Position numbers and translations under genes: made by a program. From Pantanalinema sp. GBBB05 (GTDB taxonomy: Bacteria > Cyanobacteriota > Cyanobacteriia > Leptolyngbyales > Leptolyngbyaceae), in contig VRZD01000011.1 of the NCBI GenBank assembly GCA_016743235.1, forward strand, positions 109,885 through 173,884: DNA of 64,000 bases, given 5' to 3'. The notes below the pieces were generated by a model. That model had not been told where the DNA came from. It saw only the letters and a program-made list of their open reading frames with translations, and searched no databases. How positions within the stretch are numbered: position 1 is the stretch's first letter; each line of letters opens with the position of its first letter. Shown here piece by piece: positions 39,003-48,939 of this stretch.

Positions 39003-39923
39003 TTAGCTAGTTGCTGGATGACTGAGAACCGCTTGTCGCAGGTTACCATGATGAGCGGTCAGCAGGCGATCGCTGGCATCCATATCCAGCCCCGTCCAGT
39101 GCATGAGTAGCGCTAATTTAACGTTACGTCCACTTTTTTCTAACAGATAACCAGCCTCTTCTCGATTTAAATCAGTCAGGTCACAAATAATCCGTAACGC
39201 CCGATCGTGCAACTTGGTATTGGTCACCGCCACATCTACCATACGGTTGCCATACACCTTCCCAAGTTGCACCATGACCCCCGTTGAAATAATATTCAGC
39301 GCTAATTTAGTCACGGTTCCGGCTTTCAGCCGAGTGGAGCCTGCTAACACTTCTGGTCCAACTAACAACCGAATATCGACATCAACGGGTAGGCTGGCTT
39401 GTTCAGTCGGTACACAGGCAATCAACATAGTAGTGGCACCCCGTTGTCGGGCAGCTTGTAAGGCTCCGTGGACATAGGGAGTAGTACCACCCGCTGTAAT
39501 GCCAACCACGACATCTAATTGCGTAATCCGGTGATGCGCGATCGTCGTAGCACCATCTTCAGCCCGATCTTCCAGACCTTCAGAACTGCGGATTAAGGCT
39601 CCGGCTCCTCCAGCAATAATGCCTTGGACTAGCTCTGGATCAGTACAAAATGTTGGTGGGCATTCTGCCGCATCTAGCACCCCTAAGCGACCACTCGTGC
39701 CTGCGCCCACATAAAACAAGCGTCCTCCCCGTCGCAGAGCTGCCGTTGTTAACTCGATCGCGGTAGCGAGAGATTCACGAGCAGCGGCGATCGCGGCGAT
39801 CGTCTTGGCATCTTCCTGGTTAAATAAGTCAACTAATTCCAAAGCGGTCAGTTGATCCAAGTTCTGGCTATTGGGGTTGGCTTGCTCTGTCAGCAAGTGA
39901 CCACGTTCTGTCAAATTATGCAT
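39003..39923 (-). CDS. murQ: N-acetylmuramic acid 6-phosphate etherase
   Basis: 306 residues of the SIS-fold MurQ family, which removes D-lactate from MurNAc-6-phosphate to give GlcNAc-6-phosphate in cell-wall recycling. The SIS sugar-phosphate site is GGRLFYVGAGTSGRLGVLDAAE (about 64-85), with the conserved ECPPTFCT and GIIAGG (about 100-106) motifs and a second site at GITAGGTTPYVHGAL. Length is normal. DUF3110 lies upstream on the same strand with 39 bp between, so they may be co-transcribed. Other recycling enzymes (AnmK) are not nearby. Confidence 0.95.
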   Translation of the reverse strand: MHNLTERGHLLTEQANPNSQNLDQLTALELVDLFNQEDAKTIAAIAAARESLATAIELTTAALRRGGRLFYVGAGTSGRLGVLDAAECPPTFCTDPELVQGIIAGGAGALIRSSEGLEDRAEDGATTIAHHRITQLDVVVGITAGGTTPYVHGALQAARQRGATTMLIACVPTEQASLPVDVDIRLLVGPEVLAGSTRLKAGTVTKLALNIISTGVMVQLGKVYGNRMVDVAVTNTKLHDRALRIICDLTDLNREEAGYLLEKSGRNVKLALLMHWTGLDMDASDRLLTAHHGNLRQAVLSHPATS

Positions 39924-39962
39924 AGTTCTAGTGGAATATCCCTTACCGCTCCGAGTGATTTG

Positions 39963-40364
39963 TTATAGCAAGCCTTCCAATCGGCGACGAATTGAATCTA
40001 AATCAGATTCAGGCATGGTCGCTTCCTCTACTTCAGCCGCTTCCCCTTCAGGCCGCCAATCGGTGGCATCCACGTTTTTCTCAGGTGGCACAATCAGTAA
40101 CCGTTCGGCATCTGTTTGAGGCACAAAGCCGCTGGGCACAATTTGGCAAATATACCCAGTGCTCTGACAAAACTCTTCAATCTCTTCTTGCTCAATCTCT
40201 TCAACTGAAGGAGCAGGAAAATCCTGTGCCTCTAGCAACAACGCATATCGAGTGGCATCATCTTCATCTTCAAACATCAACACGAGGTTGTGTTCTCCCA
40301 CTTGTAGGGTATGTAGCCCTTCGTTGTCGGTTCCAGGATTAAACAGCAATACAAATACGTGCAT
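39963..40364 (-). CDS. DUF3110 domain protein
   Basis: 133 residues. The N-terminal MHVFVLLFNPGTDNEGLHTL and FEDEDDATRYALLLEAQDFP segments are the DUF3110 signature, a domain restricted to cyanobacteria and plastids with unknown role. The acidic middle (VEEIEQEEIEEFC) and Glu-rich C-terminus make the protein very acidic. It is probably cytosolic. It lies 39 bp upstream of murQ and 54 bp downstream of the DUF1565 lipoprotein gene on the same strand, and may belong to a small operon of these three genes. Confidence 0.87.
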   Translation of the reverse strand: MHVFVLLFNPGTDNEGLHTLQVGEHNLVLMFEDEDDATRYALLLEAQDFPAPSVEEIEQEEIEEFCQSTGYICQIVPSGFVPQTDAERLLIVPPEKNVDATDWRPEGEAAEVEEATMPESDLDSIRRRLEGLL

Positions 40365-40418
40365 GACCTCAACATGTTTCTTGCGATCGTTCCCTCAATC
40401 TTAATGCGATCTCTCCCT

Positions 40419-41435
40419 CTACTCGACTCTGCCATCCACTTTTAGCGTAGCCAAATCAATTCCTGTGACTTTCAGGGGTTGAGTACTGGCGTTATGCAGA
40501 TCAAATTGGCGATTTTCCCGCAGCACATTTTCTTGCAGAATCGGTTGGGCATCGCCCGCGACCACAATGCCATCCCGTTTATTGTTCGCAATTAAGTTCT
40601 GCCGCAGAGTGGGACGGGAATTGCCGACAATCACTAAGCCATCTAAGTTTTGAATAATCTGGTTATTGGTTAATTTGGGTGTGGCTCGCTCCCCGATCGC
40701 CACGCCGTAGCCACTATCCCGAATAATATTGCGTTCCAATAATCCACCACTATCGCGAGTAAATGACACCCCATTCCCTTGATTTTGGTTAAACAAGTTA
40801 TCGCGCACGATCGGGGTCGCTGTCGTGGAAACAAAGACGCCCTCTCGGTTATTGCCAATAAAGGTATTGTTCACGATCGTGGGCGAACCAGCTTCGACCC
40901 AAACCGCAGAGCCGCGAGTATTGGCATTCTTCAGCGTTAGTCCGACCACCGTAGAACCTGGCTGGGCGACGATCGTCACATTTTGCCCCGCCCAACTGGG
41001 ACTAAGAAACTTGCCGCCTCCCGTAATTTCAAACCCTTTACCCCGTGAAGACGGCTCACCGCGCAACGTTACCCCTGACTTGAGAATTAAAGGGAAGGTT
41101 TCGCCAGAATTACTGGTGTAACTGCCAGGACGCAGTTGAATTGTTGTCCCGGATGACACCTGGGAAAGGGCTTGAGTAATGGTTTGAAACGGCTCTGCCT
41201 CTGTGCCTGTGCCGATGGAATCTGCTTGGGGATCAACATATAGCGTCGTAACAGACGGCTGAGCTGGGGGGCGATCGGGCGACGGGACAGAGCCGATCGA
41301 CTTTTCCGGAGCAGGCGGTTCAGGGCGATCAGGAGGATGATTTCGCTTAATAGAAACCGTCCACTCACTATCGCTACAACTGCTGAGTAGAAATAAGCTT
41401 CCCAGGACGATAAATCGGCTAAAGTGACGCTTCAT
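40419..41435 (-). CDS. DUF1565 right-handed beta-helix lipoprotein
   Basis: 338 residues. A lipobox (LFLLSSC, Cys at about 20) predicts a lipoprotein. A linker rich in Pro, Arg and Asp leads to YVDPQADSIGTGTEAEPFQTITQAL, the DUF1565 start. Parallel beta-helix rungs then repeat as NGVSF, DGLVIV and DGIVVAG. This fold is found in carbohydrate-active or surface proteins, and DUF1565 itself is uncharacterised. It is read divergently from sodB with about 200 bp between; that interval holds an inverted repeat (41476-41498). Confidence 0.85.
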   Translation of the reverse strand: MKRHFSRFIVLGSLFLLSSCSDSEWTVSIKRNHPPDRPEPPAPEKSIGSVPSPDRPPAQPSVTTLYVDPQADSIGTGTEAEPFQTITQALSQVSSGTTIQLRPGSYTSNSGETFPLILKSGVTLRGEPSSRGKGFEITGGGKFLSPSWAGQNVTIVAQPGSTVVGLTLKNANTRGSAVWVEAGSPTIVNNTFIGNNREGVFVSTTATPIVRDNLFNQNQGNGVSFTRDSGGLLERNIIRDSGYGVAIGERATPKLTNNQIIQNLDGLVIVGNSRPTLRQNLIANNKRDGIVVAGDAQPILQENVLRENRQFDLHNASTQPLKVTGIDLATLKVDGRVE

Positions 41436-41475
41436 ACATTCCTCGATAAATCTCTATCCCTAGAAATACGCTCTG

Positions 41476-41506
41476 AGATAGTGTGGTCAGTACTATCTAA
41501 GGTAAA
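41476..41506 (+). promoter_or_regulatory. Inverted repeat and possible -10 upstream of sodB
   Basis: AGATAGT (41476-41482) and ACTATCT (41492-41498) form a 7-bp dyad with a 9-base spacer, directly followed by TAAGGTAAAATCC. The TAAAAT could act as a -10 box. The dyad may be an operator shared by the divergent lipoprotein gene and sodB. No -35 is obvious, and a redox regulator is only a guess. Confidence 0.4.
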
Positions 41507-41638
41507 ATCCAGGTGTTAAGTTCTGTTTCCGTCCATTACATTGACATTTTCCTGGATGAAGACAGTTTGCCGGAATCATCGACCGGACAAGCAAGGCTGA
41601 TAGACTTTAACGCAAGACTAGAGAGAGAGAAGAACACA

Positions 41639-42235
41639 ATGGCATTTGTACAGCCCCCCCTTCCTTTTGCAATGGATGCGCTTGAGCCGTACGGTATGAA
41701 AGCGGAAACGTTTGAATATCACTACGGGAAGCATCACAAAGCATACGTGGACAACCTGAACAAGCTAACTGAAGGCTCTGATCTGGCTAACAAGTCTTTG
41801 GAAGAAGTAATTCAAACCTCCTACAAAGATGGTAACGCTGGTGTCTTCAACAATGCGGCTCAGGTGTGGAACCACACCTTCTTCTGGAACTGCCTGAAAG
41901 CCGGTGGCGGTGGCACACCGACCGGCGACATAGCTGCCAAGATCGACAGTGCCTTTGGTAGCTACGATAAGTTCAAAGAAGAGTTCTCGAACGCGGCTGC
42001 CACTCAATTTGGTAGTGGTTGGGCATGGCTGGTGGATGATGGTGGCACACTAAAGGTCACAAAAACTCCAAATGCTGAGAATCCCTTAGTCCACAGTCAG
42101 AAAGCGTTGCTGACTCTGGATGTGTGGGAACACGCCTACTATATTGACTTCCGCAATGCTCGTCCCGCGTTTATCAAAAACTTCTTAGATAACCTGGTGA
42201 ACTGGGACTTTGTGGCAGCTAATTTAGCGGCTTAG
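41639..42235 (+). CDS. sodB: Iron superoxide dismutase
   Basis: 198 residues from ATG 41639 (MAFVQPPLPFAMDALEPYGM), the normal FeSOD N-terminus; an earlier in-frame start adds 42 unrelated residues and is unlikely. The metal ligands are in HYGKHHKAYVDNLN (His), NHTFFWNCL (His), and LDVWEHAYYIDF (Asp and His). FGSGWAWLV and the Phe-rich active site favour iron. It converts superoxide to peroxide and oxygen in the cytosol, protecting photosynthesis. A strong terminator follows (42274-42306). Confidence 0.95.
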   Translation: MAFVQPPLPFAMDALEPYGMKAETFEYHYGKHHKAYVDNLNKLTEGSDLANKSLEEVIQTSYKDGNAGVFNNAAQVWNHTFFWNCLKAGGGGTPTGDIAAKIDSAFGSYDKFKEEFSNAAATQFGSGWAWLVDDGGTLKVTKTPNAENPLVHSQKALLTLDVWEHAYYIDFRNARPAFIKNFLDNLVNWDFVAANLAA

Positions 42236-42273
42236 TCTTCTAGCTGTTCTAATCCCGAAACGAGAATAACTTC

Positions 42274-42306
42274 AGCAGTTTCGATCGCGATCGAGGCTGC
42301 TTTTTT
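42274..42306 (+). terminator. Intrinsic terminator of sodB
   Basis: AGCAGTTTCGATCG (42274-42287) and CGATCGAGGCTGCT (42288-42301) fold as a long stem with two G-U pairs; the centre opens as a small loop. It is followed by TTTTTT (42301-42306). It lies 38 bases after the sodB stop. Confidence 0.88.
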
Positions 42307-42490
42307 ATCGAGTTAAGCATCACAATAAATAGTTAACAGAGGTAATTCGTTGATTCTCCATCAGTTCTTTAGATTCGCAGCCTATGATGCGAGCAAGATC
42401 ATGGTGCAAGTTAAGTGCCGTTATCATCAATGATTTGAATTGTTCAGAATCATTTCAATCGGTTTCTAGCCTCTAAATGGGTGACTATTG

Positions 42491-43750
42491 GTGAATCAAC
42501 AGAAGCCATTGCTCAATTCCTCGACCGATTCTGCCTTCAGCCTGTTAGATGCGGTATCGGTAGGGATTTGTATTTTGCAAAAAGATGGGACGGTACGCTT
42601 TTGGAATCGCCATTTAGAGCATTGGACAGGGATTGCCAGGACGCAAATTGTGGGGCAAGCGATCGCCGCTTATTTCCCCCATTTAGCTGAACCAAAGTAT
42701 CGCGATCGCCTGAACCACACCTTTCAGCAGGGGGGGCGCGTCATCTTCTCGGCACAATTTCACCCTCACTTGATTCCTTGTCAGTTAGCCAATGGCACAC
42801 TGCAAGTGCAACGGTCGATCGCTGAACCGATTCGTCGGGTTGATGGCACTGGCTTTGATGCCTTGATATCGATCCAAGATGTGACTGATTTTTGTCGGCA
42901 AGCGCAGCAGTGTCCCATCAGCGACTCTTCAGCTACCATGCTTTACCCAGTCACTAACACCCCGCTGCTCGATTGGCAGCTATCCAGCATTCCAGAATTA
43001 GAAACCAAACTGCGCGATCGGATTCTGGCAGAAACCGAAATCCGAAGTGCTTTAAAAAAAGAGCAAGAACTGAATCGGTTAAAGTCGCGGTTTGTGTCTA
43101 TGGTGTCGCATGAATTTCGCACTCCCATGACTGCTATTCGGATTTGCGCCGAGTTACTGGAGCATCAAACGTTATCGGAGCAGCAACGCCACCGCTACTT
43201 CAAACAGATCCAGACGGCAATTCATGGCATGACGCAACTATTGGATGAGGTGTTGCTGTTAGGTAAAACAGAATCTGGCAGCTTTAAGTACAGTCCTGAG
43301 CTGATTAATTTAAAAGACTTTTGCAGTGAGTTAATCGAAGATCTGCGGGTCATGTTCAATGCTCAACATCAAATGACCTACACTTACACCGGGCAGTCAA
43401 CCGAGGTCGCCGTCGATCGCATATTACTCCATCACATTTTGACTAATTTGTTATCTAACGCGATTAAGTATTCACCGATCGGTGGCAGGATCCAGCTTGA
43501 GCTGAATTGTCACAATAACCAGGTTGTCTTGCGAATCCGGGATCACGGGATGGGCATTCCGTCACAAGATTGCGATCGCTTATTTGACCCCTTCCATCGC
43601 GCGAGTAACGTCACCGGAATTCAGGGTACAGGCTTGGGGTTGGCGATCGTCAAAAACTGTGTGGAATTACACGGTGGACAGATCGAGTTTGAAACGGAAG
43701 AAGGTCAGGGTACGACCTTTACAGTGACGCTACCCATCTCCATCGTCTAA
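42491..43750 (+). CDS. PAS sensor histidine kinase
   Basis: 419 residues from GTG 42491; TTG three bases earlier is possible and there is no good Shine-Dalgarno for either. A PAS domain (about 15-145) has the LDAVSVGICILQKDG and ISIQDVTDF features. HisKA has phospho-His207 in SMVSHEFRTPMTAIR, followed by HATPase_c (about 280-419) with NLLSNAIKYSP, DHGMGIP and [11 protein letters not shown]. No membrane segment, so a soluble sensor. The cognate response regulator is not adjacent. The sodB position just upstream could suggest a redox link, but this is only proximity. Confidence 0.92.
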   Translation: MNQQKPLLNSSTDSAFSLLDAVSVGICILQKDGTVRFWNRHLEHWTGIARTQIVGQAIAAYFPHLAEPKYRDRLNHTFQQGGRVIFSAQFHPHLIPCQLANGTLQVQRSIAEPIRRVDGTGFDALISIQDVTDFCRQAQQCPISDSSATMLYPVTNTPLLDWQLSSIPELETKLRDRILAETEIRSALKKEQELNRLKSRFVSMVSHEFRTPMTAIRICAELLEHQTLSEQQRHRYFKQIQTAIHGMTQLLDEVLLLGKTESGSFKYSPELINLKDFCSELIEDLRVMFNAQHQMTYTYTGQSTEVAVDRILLHHILTNLLSNAIKYSPIGGRIQLELNCHNNQVVLRIRDHGMGIPSQDCDRLFDPFHRASNVTGIQGTGLGLAIVKNCVELHGGQIEFETEEGQGTTFTVTLPISIV

Positions 43751-43807
43751 AGTTGTCTGTTTGCAATAACGCGATAAGCTGTTCTACGGGGTTTATGGCG
43801 ATTCAAC

Positions 43808-45043
43808 ATGGCAACAATTAATGATAATTACCTCAAACTGAAAGCGGGATACTTGTTTCCCGAAATTGCTCGGCGGGTGAATGCGTTTGCCGAAGCCAAT
43901 CCGACCGCCAAAATTATTCGGTTAGGGATTGGCGATGTTACCGAACCATTGCCCGAAGCTTGCCGCACGGCAATGATCAATGCCGTAGAAGAAATGGGCG
44001 ATCGTGCCAAATTTAAGGGCTATGGTCCCGAGCAGGGCTATGCCTGGTTGCGAGAAGCGATCGCCAAACATGACTTTCAGGCGCGGGGATGTGAGGTGGA
44101 TGCCTCCGAGATTTTTATCTCCGATGGTTCCAAGTGCGATACCGGTAACATTCTGGATATCTTTGGTAAGAACAATGTGATTGCGGTGACGGATCCGGTC
44201 TATCCCGTGTATGTGGATACCAACGTCATGGCGGGACATACAGGTGATGCCAATGAGCAAGGCGAATATGGTGGCTTAGTATATTTGCCCGTTACAGCGG
44301 AAAACAACTTTACAGCCGAGATTCCCAGTCAGAAAGTTGATCTAATTTATCTCTGTTTCCCCAATAACCCCACGGGAGCCGTTGCCAGCAAAGAGCACCT
44401 GCAAGCTTGGGTAGACTATGCCCGTGCTCATGGTTCGATTATTTTCTTTGATGCGGCTTACGAAGCGTTCATCACCGATCCCGCCATTCCTCACTCGATT
44501 TACGAAATTGAGGGCGCTAGAGACTGCGCGATCGAATTCCGGTCTTTCTCCAAAAATGCTGGGTTTACCGGCACCCGTTGTGCCTTAACTGTAGTGCCGA
44601 AAACCCTAACAGGCAAAGCCGCAGATGGGTCTGATGTCGAGTTATGGAAACTCTGGAACCGGCGCCAATCTACCAAGTTTAATGGCGTTTCCTACATTGT
44701 CCAACGGGGGGCAGAGGCGGTCTACTCCGAAGCTGGACAACAGCAAACTCAAGCTTTGGTGCGGTTTTATCTAGAAAACGCTCAAATCATTCGGGAACAA
44801 CTGACGACCGCCGGACTAGCCGTCTACGGTGGGGTGAATGCTCCCTACGTTTGGGTAAAAACGCCGCATGGGTTATCGAGTTGGGACTTCTTTGATAAGT
44901 TGCTGCAAACTTGTAACGTGGTCGGCACACCCGGTTCGGGCTTTGGCGCTGCTGGGGAAGGCTACTTCCGGATTTCTGCGTTTAATAGCCGGGATGCCGT
45001 GAACGAAGCGATGCAACGGATTACCCAAACCTTCAAAGCGTAG
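43808..45043 (+). CDS. dapL: LL-diaminopimelate aminotransferase
   Basis: 411 residues, a class I/II PLP aminotransferase of the plant/cyanobacterial lysine route: tetrahydrodipicolinate to LL-diaminopimelate in one step. Hallmarks are [18 protein letters not shown], the phosphate-binding [12 protein letters not shown] loop, CFPNNPTG, and the PLP lysine in [16 protein letters not shown]. Length is typical for DapL. Serves lysine and peptidoglycan synthesis. Forward gene of a small group with the downstream GT-C protein (133 bp), which may not be functionally related. Confidence 0.96.
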   Translation: MATINDNYLKLKAGYLFPEIARRVNAFAEANPTAKIIRLGIGDVTEPLPEACRTAMINAVEEMGDRAKFKGYGPEQGYAWLREAIAKHDFQARGCEVDASEIFISDGSKCDTGNILDIFGKNNVIAVTDPVYPVYVDTNVMAGHTGDANEQGEYGGLVYLPVTAENNFTAEIPSQKVDLIYLCFPNNPTGAVASKEHLQAWVDYARAHGSIIFFDAAYEAFITDPAIPHSIYEIEGARDCAIEFRSFSKNAGFTGTRCALTVVPKTLTGKAADGSDVELWKLWNRRQSTKFNGVSYIVQRGAEAVYSEAGQQQTQALVRFYLENAQIIREQLTTAGLAVYGGVNAPYVWVKTPHGLSSWDFFDKLLQTCNVVGTPGSGFGAAGEGYFRISAFNSRDAVNEAMQRITQTFKA

Positions 45044-45175
45044 CGATCGCGTCACGAACCTACGGGAATCTAATTTACTGTATTGTCAACTCAGCAAAAT
45101 CAGGGCAAAATCTGCAACAGTTTTGCTGCAACCTATCAGGTTGACATCTACACAGTTAGAATCTGGGATTTCACC

Positions 45176-46708
45176 ATGATCCAGACCGAGGTTCGTGACG
45201 TTCGCCAAGCCCGCTTAGTTTCCCAGCCGATCGTCCAGTTTGCCCCCATCCTGCTGATGTTTGGCTTAGGAATTCTGACTCGTTTACCCTTTCAGGCAGA
45301 ACTCGTCCAGGAATGGGATGCTGGTAATTTCGCTTTAGCCGTAGAGGACTATAACTTACAACTGGAGCAGCCTCACCGTCCTGGCACTTTTCTGATTTAT
45401 ATCTCTCTGGCGCGGTGCTTAAACATCGTGCTGGACAATCCTACTGCTAGCCTGACGATGGTTAGTGTCATTGCCTCGGGCATTGCGGCCGCCACGTTGT
45501 ACACGATCGGAACCACCTGGTTTAACGCCCGCGTCGGCTGGGCGACGGCATTGCTGATGCTCGCCAGTCCCCTGGTTTGGTTCTATGGCGAAATGCCCTT
45601 GTCCTACATGCCAGAGTTCTGTACGGTGACGCTGATCGTCCTAGCGGCTTACTTGACTGGGTTAGGAGAACGCCCAGCTTTACCCCTTTTAGGGCTGCTG
45701 ATGGGGTTAGCCGGAGGTATTCGACCTAACACGCCGATTTTTCTGTTACCGCTGGCATTATTTGCCGTGATTCGGGGGTTACAGACCCAACGCTTCAAAT
45801 TACAGCAGGTCTTGGCGGCTGTTGCGATCGGGTTTGTGGCTCTAGCTGTCTGGTTCCTCCCCTTAATGATCATGGCTGGCGGTCCTGAAACCTATTGGAA
45901 TATGATTCAGGGCTGGATGCATAGACATACGGACGATGCCACATCCTTCATCCAGGTACTGGATAATGTGATTTTCTTCCTGAAGACGGTACTGTTTGTC
46001 GTGGGAGTGGCAGCATTACCGATGTTAGGGCTGTTCTGCCAGAATGGTGCTGCCATGATCCGGCGCTTAAATCGTGACTGGCGGTGTCAGGCGATCGCGC
46101 TTTGGCTATTCCCTGGGATCATGTACTTTACCTTTGTGCATTTGCAACGGCAGGGACACACGTTTACAGTCATGCCAGCGTTTATCTTGTTGGCAGGACT
46201 AGCCGTTGTGGGAGTCGGCGATCGTTTGGAAAAGCGATATCGCCATGCTGGATTGGTGGTGATGGCAGCGATCGTCAGTCTGAATGCGCTGTTCTTCCTG
46301 TTTGCGCCCAGTAGTATTCGCAGTTTGCAAAGTATTCGATCGTTTGACGATAAGTTTACGGAACGGATTGAATTTGTCCGCGCCAACTTTCCGCCCGAGA
46401 GTACCGCCGTCCTTGCCCAAAAACATTACGGACGACTGCCAGATGTGCATTTACCAGAATTTCAAGAACGGCATCTGTCCCGCTTAGTCGAACAGCAACC
46501 GATTCTCCTGCCCGCCCAAGTGCGAACCTTAGTGCTGTTAGACAATAAAATCTATCGGAAACCAGGGCAGGATGAGGGCTTTGAACAACTGACGTTGCCC
46601 AGTGGTCGCACAATTCGCTATCGCACCTGGTCAGAACATCAACGGTTGGAAGTGACGAAGTTTACCTCTAAGTTGGCTCCCGCTCTAGCCACAAAAACTG
46701 ATGGGTAA
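45176..46708 (+). CDS. GT-C type membrane glycosyltransferase-like protein
   Basis: 510 residues from ATG 45176; a TTG start 93 bases earlier is in frame but less likely. Around eleven hydrophobic segments and an early EWDAGNFALAVEDY loop with acidic residues, as in the GT-C fold (ArnT/PMT-like, polyprenol-sugar dependent). The hydrophilic C-terminal 100 residues follow the last helix and are probably periplasmic. Substrate unknown. It is convergent with the histidine kinase at 46721 with only 12 bp between stops. Confidence 0.72.
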   Translation: MIQTEVRDVRQARLVSQPIVQFAPILLMFGLGILTRLPFQAELVQEWDAGNFALAVEDYNLQLEQPHRPGTFLIYISLARCLNIVLDNPTASLTMVSVIASGIAAATLYTIGTTWFNARVGWATALLMLASPLVWFYGEMPLSYMPEFCTVTLIVLAAYLTGLGERPALPLLGLLMGLAGGIRPNTPIFLLPLALFAVIRGLQTQRFKLQQVLAAVAIGFVALAVWFLPLMIMAGGPETYWNMIQGWMHRHTDDATSFIQVLDNVIFFLKTVLFVVGVAALPMLGLFCQNGAAMIRRLNRDWRCQAIALWLFPGIMYFTFVHLQRQGHTFTVMPAFILLAGLAVVGVGDRLEKRYRHAGLVVMAAIVSLNALFFLFAPSSIRSLQSIRSFDDKFTERIEFVRANFPPESTAVLAQKHYGRLPDVHLPEFQERHLSRLVEQQPILLPAQVRTLVLLDNKIYRKPGQDEGFEQLTLPSGRTIRYRTWSEHQRLEVTKFTSKLAPALATKTDG

Positions 46709-46720
46709 TGGCAATCATCT

Positions 46721-48175
46721 TCACAGCGTTTGGTGAATCGGAATTTCAATCACAAACTCTGTGCCTTGCCCTAAAGCAGAAAGGCAGGTGAGAGAGCCGT
46801 GATGCTTTTTGTGAATAATTTCGTAACTGATAGACATGCCTAATCCCGTGCCTTTCCCAATCGGTTTCGTTGTGAAGAAAGGATTAAATAGGTGCTTTTT
46901 CACATGTTCAGGAATGCCCCGACCATTATCTGAGATCGCAATTCTGACGCGATCGTGATGGAGCAGTTCTGTGCGAATCGTGATGACTGGAGCAGGCTGT
47001 AATTCAGTCTGAGAGTTTGAGGGCTGAAAGCCATCTTCAAGGGCATCGATCGCATTACAGAGAATATTCATAAAGACCTGGTTGAGTTGTCCGGTGTAAC
47101 ACTCCACCAGGGGCAACTTGCCATAGTGCTTAATCACATCAATTTGAGGAGAATTGGGTTTCGCCTTGAGCCGATGCTGCAAAATTACCAAGGTACTGTC
47201 AATGCCATCATGAATATTGACTTCCTTCATCTCGGCTTCGTCCATCCGCGAGAAGTTGCGCAATGATGCCACAATCCCTTGGATGCGATGAACGCCAACC
47301 TGCATGGAGCGCAGTAACTTTTGCAAATCCTCGGTCAAAAATTCTAGCTCAATTGTGTCTGTTGCCTGTTGGATGTCGGGATGAGGCGTGGGGTAGTGCT
47401 GTTGATAGAGGTGTAACAGCCTTAACAAGTCCTGAATATAGTCATTGGTATGTGTGAGATTACCGTAGATGAAGTTCACTGGATTGTTAATTTCATGGGC
47501 AACACCGGCGACTAGTTGCCCCAGTCCAGACAGTTTTTCGGCCTGAATCATTTGCATTTGAGTGCGCTTCAGTTCTTGCAACGCCTGCTCTAAATCTTGA
47601 GTCCGCTGCTGCAATTTCGCCTCAGCGTGTTGGCGATCGCGCAATATGGCTTGTTGAGCACTAATATCACGAGCAATTTTAGATGCACCAATGATATTAC
47701 CTTCTCTATCTTTGACTGGAGAAATCGTGAGTGAAATATCAATTAACGTGCCATCTTTACGTTTGCGAACGGTTTCAAAATGATCGATGCATTCTCCACG
47801 TTTGAGCCGCTCAATAATTTTCGGTTCTTCATCTAAGCGATTGTCGGGTATCAATAACGTAATATGTTTACCAAGGATCTCTTCAGCCTGATAGCCATAG
47901 ATACGTTCTGCACTAGCATTCCAACTGACAATGATGCCATCTAGAGTTTTGCTAATAATGGCATCATTAGAAGAATCGACGATCGCCGCTAATCGGAATC
48001 GAGCTGATTCTAGCTGTTGCCACTCCAGTTGATGTTGCTGGTAAGTGGCAAGTTCCCGCCGCAATTGTTCATTCTCTTGGCGTAACCTGATTAGTTCCTG
48101 TTGCTCACTGGCATCTGAATTAGTCACTAAGGGAATGGGCAAGTTGACTGATAAGAATTGCGGTTGACTAGTCAT
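46721..48175 (-). CDS. PAS sensor histidine kinase
   Basis: 484 residues from ATG 48175; a TTG 33 bases earlier could add 11 residues. A coiled coil (about 25-60) leads to a PAS/PAC (about 62-185) with NDAIISKTLDGIIVSWN and AERIYGYQ. A second coiled coil then leads to HisKA with phospho-His227 in VAHEINNPVNF. HATPase_c follows (about 335-480): NILCNAIDALE, ISDNGRGIP, GTGLGMSISYEI. It is soluble. A degraded relative lies immediately upstream at 48309-48546. Confidence 0.92.
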   Translation of the reverse strand: MTSQPQFLSVNLPIPLVTNSDASEQQELIRLRQENEQLRRELATYQQHQLEWQQLESARFRLAAIVDSSNDAIISKTLDGIIVSWNASAERIYGYQAEEILGKHITLLIPDNRLDEEPKIIERLKRGECIDHFETVRKRKDGTLIDISLTISPVKDREGNIIGASKIARDISAQQAILRDRQHAEAKLQQRTQDLEQALQELKRTQMQMIQAEKLSGLGQLVAGVAHEINNPVNFIYGNLTHTNDYIQDLLRLLHLYQQHYPTPHPDIQQATDTIELEFLTEDLQKLLRSMQVGVHRIQGIVASLRNFSRMDEAEMKEVNIHDGIDSTLVILQHRLKAKPNSPQIDVIKHYGKLPLVECYTGQLNQVFMNILCNAIDALEDGFQPSNSQTELQPAPVITIRTELLHHDRVRIAISDNGRGIPEHVKKHLFNPFFTTKPIGKGTGLGMSISYEIIHKKHHGSLTCLSALGQGTEFVIEIPIHQTL

Positions 48176-48308
48176 ACAGTAGGGAGGTTCAAGAAGTTTG
48201 TGACTCAAGCCAAATCATGAACAAAGGATACAGAAATGCTTGTATTAATTACTGAGTCAGTTCTAAGACAGATTCCAATTGACCCTGATGCTTTTCTATA
48301 AGAATTTG

Positions 48309-48546
48309 CTAGCTGATTGACATGCCAATGCCAGTGCCCTTACCCACGGATTTAGTCATAAAGAACAGACAAAACTTTTGGCTTTGCTGGCATTAGCCAT
48401 TCCTGGTTCACTATCTGCAATCACAATTCAACCCCAGTGAGCATTAATTATAAAAGTTTGAACTGAGAGTTGGCTGGGATTATCTCTAATTTCTTCATAA
48501 CTACACTGCTGGTTGACTTCGTTACAAGCATTGATCGCAGGGGTTA
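48309..48546 (-). pseudogene. Remnant of a histidine kinase ATPase domain
   Basis: The minus strand encodes AINACNEVNQQCSYEEIRDN and, after a stop, IVIADSEPGMA, then across a frameshift FFMTKSVGKGTGIGMSIS followed by a stop. These correspond to the N-box, G1 and G2 motifs of HATPase_c (compare NAIDAL, IAISDNGRGIP and FFTTKPIGKGTGLGMSIS in the intact gene 133 bases downstream in the reading direction). At least one stop and one frameshift interrupt it, and no HisKA part is found. The middle differs from the neighbour, so it is not a recent duplicate. Confidence 0.78.
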
Positions 48547-48939
48547 AAGTGACAGTCTCAGGTCTTAGTATCCGCACAATTTCAAACTATTGACGCTGCT
48601 GAAAAGATGATGGCTGACGACTCCACAATCAGCAGCAGCTCAACTAGCTTAGGTATAAATACAGACTCATTAACATACAGTATTAATTATCACAGTATGA
48701 TTAGCATTGCACAGGTTCTGAGCGCGCGTTCAGGCAACAATTCAACTTGAAACACAGGCACATTAGAGATTGTGGAAAGCATAGATTAATGATCTGAATT
48801 GCTTTTGCCCCCTCAATTGCGGCTCTCTCTGCCTGCTCTTAAGATAAAAGATAAATTTGGTCATACTTGTGGCTTTAAATTAACCTGCGAGGAACGATCG
48901 AATTCGCTGAGATCGCTGGATGACTCAGTTAAATGACGA

